DNA of 64,000 nucleotides from Colias croceus (taxonomy: Eukaryota; Arthropoda; Insecta; Lepidoptera; Pieridae). The stretch lies in assembly GCF_905220415.1 (NCBI RefSeq), contig NC_059561.1, positions 7,146,001 through 7,210,000 on the forward strand, in the 5' to 3' direction. The position numbers and the translations under genes are program-made. The notes beneath the pieces are model-generated. The model worked only from the letters and a program-made list of their open reading frames with translations, did not search any database and was not told the DNA's origin. Positions 59,307 through 64,000 of this stretch are shown here, in pieces (positions within the stretch are counted from its first letter, which is position 1; each line of letters opens with the position of its first letter).

Positions 59307-59639
59307 ACATAGAGATTTTCATATATCAATGTAGCTTACACATTTTCTAGTTAAATAATTGTAATTCCGTATTTGTTCTATAAATGTTAAATTACTGGAA
59401 TTTGTATAAAAATAAAACTTAGATTTTATAGAGCATTTATCTATAACGAGGATAAAAATAATTCTTTATGTTTGAGTTTGATTAAAATCAATATGTTTTA
59501 AAAAATCATCGTTTACTCACACATAGTTTATGTATATTATACTAACAAATAAATCAAATATATCTTAATCTAAAAAATACAACTTGATAAATATTCGAAA
59601 CCACAGATATGGGATACGTAGTATTTTATGCTCTGAGCT

Positions 59640-59855
59640 CGGAACCTTGAACAGCTTGGTTGATAGTGACCCTGCCTTCCAAGTCATAGATCGTGGGTTC
59701 GATTCCCACCCAGGGCAAATATTTGTGTGATGAACATAGATGTTTGCTCTGTTAATTATTCATATAAGTATTTATTTAAAACAATATATGTATGTACGTT
59801 AATCAGCCATCTGGTTTAGTATCGGATCAGATCGTGCCGTGTGTGAAAATTATCA
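59640..59855 (+). mobile_element. tRNA-derived SINE (Gly-TCC-like head)
   Basis: The head has an A-box-like ACAGCTTGG, an anticodon-like loop CTTCCAA, and a T arm GTGGG-TTCGATT-CCCAC with the B box. The acceptor end is CCAGGGCA. The body (AAATATTTGTGTGATGAACA, TAGATGTTTGCTCTG) is a known lepidopteran SINE sequence. The 3' end is approximate. Confidence 0.7.
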
Positions 59856-60254
59856 AAAAAAATTATAAACTCAAAAAGTGTGAACATACTTCAAAACACA
59901 CTACACATTAAAACCCAATTGCGAACAAAATTACAGCCTCTGGCTGACACCGGGATGAATTAAAACTCCACATTAGAGCAATTTTGTAAAATTATCCAAC
60001 ACGGGGATACTGTGAAAAATTATAGGCTTGGACTCTTGCAAACGATCCTTATCGTTGAGTGGATGAAATCTATAGCTTTTTTGAGGTGCGAAATATATTT
60101 TGTGTTGATTTTTAACATGGATAATAATATGTGTGTAGTGAAGATTTAATATACCATGAAAAATTAAATGAACATAGATTAATTTCTGTATAATGTCCAT
60201 ACAGTCAAGGAGTAGAAATAATATACAAGAATTAAATACTGGTTTTATTAATAT

Positions 60255-60444
60255 ACTAGCTCATCGCCCGCAGCTTCGCCCGCTTTGTCTCAAACCTAAT
60301 AAATTATATACTAAAACCTTCCCATTGAATCACTCTATCTATTTAAGAAAAACCGCATGAAAATCCGTTGCGTAGTTTTAAAGATTTAAGCATACAAAGG
60401 GACATAGGGACAGAGAAAGCGACTTTGTTTTATACCATGTAGTA
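60255..60444 (-). mobile_element. Helitron-like element HL-E
   Basis: CTAGCTCATCGCCCGCAGC then TTCGCCCGC at the left and ACATGGTATAAAAC-type start at the right on the minus strand. Confidence 0.75.
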
Positions 60445-61595
60445 CACGAAATACAGTACAAGAAACAATCACATAAAGTCAAGGGGTAAAGAAAGAATAT
60501 ACGACGAAGTAAATTCTGTTTTTTACTTTAAACTATTAAATACGTATTCTAATACATTTAAGAATTTACTCATAATTTAACTATTTAACGCTCTAATAAC
60601 ACGAAACTTCATTCGATTAATCGAAGCATCGCATCTATCAATCGGCATACCAAAATCGATTGAAAACTCGAATAAATCACTCGATGTTTTGTTTAAGTTA
60701 TTTTGGATGTATCTGGAAATAAAATGCATTCGCCTCAAATGGAATTCCTGTAGGATACTGCTGTTACAAAGAAAATATACTGAATACGTTGACTTACTAC
60801 GTGCTGTGTGGCCTACGTACTAATGTACTTTTATTGTTCTTATAGTGATGGGTTTACGATACTAAAGATATTATTTGTATTTGTTGTGTAATATGGCAAT
60901 GTTTATATTGTCTGTATTAGAGATTTAATAGTCTGTATTAGTTTGAAGTATGTTTTGTTCATTCGTTCCTAACATGTAATGTGAATAAGTTGTAAAGAAG
61001 AAATATTAAAAAGCTGAAAGATCTCTTTAATTCATAAAGAAATAAATATTTATTAGTTAATAAAACAAAGAAAAATAAAAGGCAATAACAAAGAAGGATT
61101 GTTACTTGTTAGCTTTGAACGTGAATACAAAAATAGTTCCCCGTAAATAAGTATAAAAATACTACTGAAACTTTACTCCAAATAATATAATACTATACTT
61201 AATCTAACTTTAGATTTAGAATCTTCAGCTACAATATTAGTCGATATAGTACTTTATTTGTCACGAACTAACACAGCAAGTTTTTCATTAAAAAAAATAC
61301 TAAATCGGCCCAGACACACAGAAATACACATGATGTTAATTTTATAACGTCGCTCGACTGCGTCTGTAGTTAAAATTGGAAAATTCTTATGATCTGAAGA
61401 AATTGTCATTATGTTAAGTTTTAACCGATTAAAAAAAGTATGAGGTCCTCAATTCGACGGTATTATTTGTACCATTAAACATTTCAATAAAGGATCTTTT
61501 TTCAATTTCAATATGGTAAATATATTGCATAAAAACGAATTGCGATGTATGCTAAGCTAATCTTTATTATTTGAGTCGGTAAAAACATAAGGATA

Positions 61596-61789
61596 TCTAC
61601 ATTAATATTATAAAGTTTGTTTGAACGCGCTAATCTCAAGAACTACTGGACCGATTTGAAAAATTATTAAAGCTGAAGAGTTTGTTTGAACGCGCTAATC
61701 TCAGGAACTACTGGTCCGATTTGAAAAATTATTTCGGTGTTAGATAGCCGTATCCAGGAGGCTGGGGTGAAACCGCGGGGCGCAGCTAG
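61596..61789 (+). mobile_element. HL-A with tandemly duplicated 5' half
   Basis: The block from GTTTGTTTGAACGCGCTAAT to GATTTGAAAAATTATT occurs twice in a row (about 61612-61670 and 61678-61735). The 3' part, ending CGCAGCTAG then T, is present once and shortened. Confidence 0.75.
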
Positions 61790-62034
61790 TAACTCTATAA
61801 AATTATATTCATTTGCTAATACTTATATCAATGTGATATCGAGATATCTTATGAAATATAAATCTCGGGCTTTTAAAGGAATTTAATGGGACAGTTCTTA
61901 GAAAAACTCGATAAGGGAAGAATACAATTGGATATTATAGATTTTTCCAAGAAATGTTAAATCTCATGTATGACAGTATGGAAAATATTATTATTGAATC
62001 GAAAAATCGATAGGAGTTATGTTGCAGCTTCTAA

Positions 62035-62259
62035 TCCATACTAATATTTTATATTATAAATGCGAAAGTAACTCTGTCTGTCTGTCTGTTACTCAATCAC
62101 ATTTTAACTACTGAACCAATTTGCATGAAAATTGGTATAGAGATATTTTGATACCCGAGAAAGGACATAAGAAAGCTTTTATCCCGGGAATCCCACGGGA
62201 ACGGGAATAATGCGGGTTTTTCTTTGACTGCGCGGGCGATGCCGCGGGTGGAAAGCTAG
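62035..62259 (+). mobile_element. chimeric Helitron-like element, HL-C 5' / HL-B 3'
   Basis: The first ~135 bp (TCCATACTAATATT, TCTG tract, GGTATAGAGATATTTTG) is HL-C. From TTTTATCCCGGGAATCCC onwards it is HL-B, with the GCGGGCGATGCCGCGGG hairpin and AAAGCTAG then T. Confidence 0.8.
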
Positions 62260-62294
62260 TAACATAATAATCGACTTGTTGCATTAAGTTCCCC

Positions 62295-62474
62295 TAAATA
62301 AAGAAAGAGAGTTTGTTTGTTTGAACGCAATAATCGCAAGAACTATGGGTACGTTTGGAAAAATGCTTTTAGTGTTAGATATTGAGGAAGTCTATAATAG
62401 GTATAACTACGCTGAACAATAGGAGCGCAGCGGAGCAATGCGGGAAGACCCGCTGGACGCTGGGCACAGACAGC
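62295..62474 (+). mobile_element. HL-A, strongly diverged
   Basis: GAGTTTGTTTGTTTGAACGC, GTGTTAGATATTGAGGAAG and AATGCGGGAAGACCCGC (hairpin) are recognisable. The CTAG end is gone. Confidence 0.55.
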
Positions 62475-62970
62475 AAAGTAATATAATAATATACATACAA
62501 TTTCTATTTAAAATTATTATTTATTATTAAACATACATACATACAATCACAATTTATTACAATATACAATTTATATTCATGTAAAAGTAGGTATATAAAA
62601 ATTATTATTAGGTACCTACGTCCTTGAATTAAATTATTTATTAAACAAATAGGTACTTACATAATTAAACACAATAAACTATAAATCACTTACCAAGCGA
62701 TTTATGTTTGTACGTAAATACGTTCAAACATATAAAACAAACAATAAAACGGTTTAAAATCCAATATATTTAACCAAATAAGACAATTCCTTCGCGATCG
62801 CTCCACAAATAGTGATGTTTATTTGTTTCTCGACGTGTCGGTATGTCTGTGGCGCCAATCGCCGAATTTGGCGGGAATAATATGTAAATAAATAGAATGC
62901 TTGGGCAAAATACATTTTATTTCATAGCATATATTTTACTCCTCGCATATGGAAAATTAATAAATTATTA

Positions 62971-63110
62971 ACTCAAACATTTATTTATTCAATATAAGAC
63001 TTCTTCTAGAAGCACTTTTGAATCGTCATAACAATTTTAACATTTACCATCGATTCGGAAAGCAGTATCTATGGAGAAGAACCGGCAAGACACTGGAGAA
63101 AATGTTTTGG
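62971..63110 (+). repeat. lepidopteran interspersed repeat fragment
   Basis: ACTCAAACATTTATTTATTC, AGAAGCACTTTTGAATCGTC and AGAAGAACCGGCAAGACAC are pieces of a repeat I know from many lepidopteran genomes, probably a retrotransposon 3' region. No coding sequence is present. Confidence 0.5.
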
Positions 63111-63150
63111 TTAGCTCAGCTACGGACTAATTTTTTGCCTCTTAAGTCTT

Positions 63151-63294
63151 ACTAGCGGTCCTCCCCGGCTTCACCAATCACCTGTGGTACAAATATAGCC
63201 TATTGAATTCAGGGATGACGTATGCAACGGCGAAAGACATTTTCGAAATCGGTCCAGAGATAAGCGCGTTCAAACATACAAACTCTTCAGTCTA
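63151..63294 (-). mobile_element. chimeric Helitron-like element, HL-C/D 3' with HL-A 5'
   Basis: ACTAGCGGTCCTCCCCGGCT is the reverse complement of an HL-C/HL-D end, whereas GATAAGCGCGTTCAAACATA and CAAACTCTTCAG match the HL-A 5' part. Confidence 0.55.
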
Positions 63295-63356
63295 GAGAAA
63301 TATGTCAGTATACATATTTCTCTAATAATCTCTACAAATATTGTATTGTATAATAT

Positions 63357-63525
63357 ACTAGCTCCATCCCGTTGTTTCACTTCAGTTTCCTATAAGGATT
63401 GATTTTTGAAAAGTAGCCAATTTTTTATGAGATTATAGTTTTATCTAAATTTCCGAAGTATAAAACTTTGACAGTATTATAACTGTAACGTTTCAACCCG
63501 AGTGAAACCAAGGCAATTAGCTAGT
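63357..63525. repeat. fold-back of two Helitron-like ends
   Basis: ACTAGCTCCATCCCGTTGTT at the left and GTGAAACCAAGGCAATTAG then CTAGT at the right are imperfect reverse complements. It may be two decayed 3' ends in tail-to-tail order or one end duplicated in inverse. Confidence 0.3.
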
Positions 63526-64000
63526 TAATAAAATTTTAAGATATTAGTACTCAACAATTTAATCAAAAGCAGTCTTGAAGCTAAACAATTGTTTATAACT
63601 CAGCACTTAGTCACAAGTGCTACAAGTGTGTATGAAGGAATATTTGAAGTGTTTCTTAAAGAACACAATGGATATTGTAGTAAGTACATAATAATGTACT
63701 TTTGAACTTTTAACGCGTGTTTTTTAGAGGAATATAATGTTAACTCGTTTTTAACTCGTTCAGACGTTTTTATATGAGCTAAACCTCTATGATAAATATT
63801 TCGTCATAAGTTTGTATTAGTGCAATAACTATAAAAACAATTGGAGTAACAGATAAAAATAGGATCGATTCAGCGCCATTTTATGACATCGTTTTCGTTC
63901 AAAGGAAATAATTATCTCTTTTATTTTATTATACTGTTCGATTCAACTAATCGGGGAGAACATAAACAATAAGAAGTAATACACAGATATACGTAGCTAT

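Larger units (their letters stand above)
54768..59310 (+). mobile_element. intact DNA transposon, Sola-like (tentative)
   Basis: The 25-bp terminal inverted repeats at 54772-54796 and 59282-59306 (outer end GGGT, inner part CGTTTCGTGCA) differ at three positions. ACAT lies directly outside both, at 54768-54771 and 59307-59310. This gives a 4535-bp element with a 4-bp target duplication, the size known for Sola elements. Between the ends are clusters of TCATTACCA, one long uninterrupted transposase ORF on the + strand (55720-58425) and a three-unit tandem repeat. It sits in the intron of the transporter gene in the same orientation. The undamaged ORF and paired ends suggest recent insertion. 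The superfamily needs a protein search; Kolobok-like or other DDE families are alternatives. Confidence 0.7.
49686..64000 (+). other. third visible intron of the transporter, open-ended
   Basis: From the donor at 49686 to the window edge I find no exon continuing helix 2 in phase 1. The stretch contains the intact DNA transposon at 54772 and many small repeats. Unlisted parts such as 51841-52060, 53000-53600, 59307-59630, 60445-61590 and 63526-64000 are AT-rich with nothing recognised. A weakly Helitron-like stretch occurs at about 52359-52430 (ACTAGCTTTTCGCCCTGACT). Confidence 0.5.

Noticed and set aside
59640..59715. tRNA-Gly gene
   Set aside because: The D-arm region is degraded and the sequence continues into a known SINE body.
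1..64000. CRISPR arrays, operons, ribosome binding sites, prophage
   Set aside because: The sequence is eukaryotic; no regular spaced repeats and no bacterial gene organisation are present.

Overview
This is an AT-rich animal nuclear sequence, almost certainly from a moth or butterfly. Three things point to Lepidoptera: dozens of short Helitron-like elements (5'-TC, 3'-CTAG, inserted between A and T), several tRNA-derived SINEs of known lepidopteran type, and GT-AG spliced exons scattered through very long introns. I cannot name the species.

Only one host gene can be supported. It lies on the + strand and encodes a sugar transporter of the facilitated trehalose transporter (Tret1-like, MFS/SLC2) family. 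Coding exons are at 46060-46161 and 49526-49685. They join in phase 0 and give the cytosolic N-terminus, membrane helix 1 and the start of helix 2. The remaining exons are not visible and presumably lie beyond base 64000. A CpG-rich segment ending in a good splice donor at 3244 is a plausible non-coding first exon. Midway through the resulting 42.7-kb intron, at 24024, a strong acceptor is fused to a strong donor. This could be a recursive-splicing ratchet point, or a 91-nt leader exon carrying a short upstream ORF.

The third visible intron (from 49686) holds the most striking object: an apparently intact 4.5-kb DNA transposon (54772-59306). It has 25-bp terminal inverted repeats, an ACAT duplication on both sides, and one 901-codon ORF with a DDE-like core (D503, D590, E624). 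It also has repeated TCATTACCA motifs clustered beside both ends and a three-unit ~128-bp tandem repeat after the ORF. The 4-bp target duplication suggests the Sola superfamily, but that assignment is tentative. Its protein begins with the same residues as histone H3 (M-ARTK) and ends with a PCNA-box-like motif.

The rest is intron or intergenic DNA filled with short repeats: five subfamilies of Helitron-like elements (called HL-A to HL-E here), tRNA-derived SINEs, a SINE/Helitron composite present twice, several MITEs with long inverted arms, LINE fragments, perfect palindromes, and a tRNA-like sequence inside a perfect 41-bp inverted repeat.
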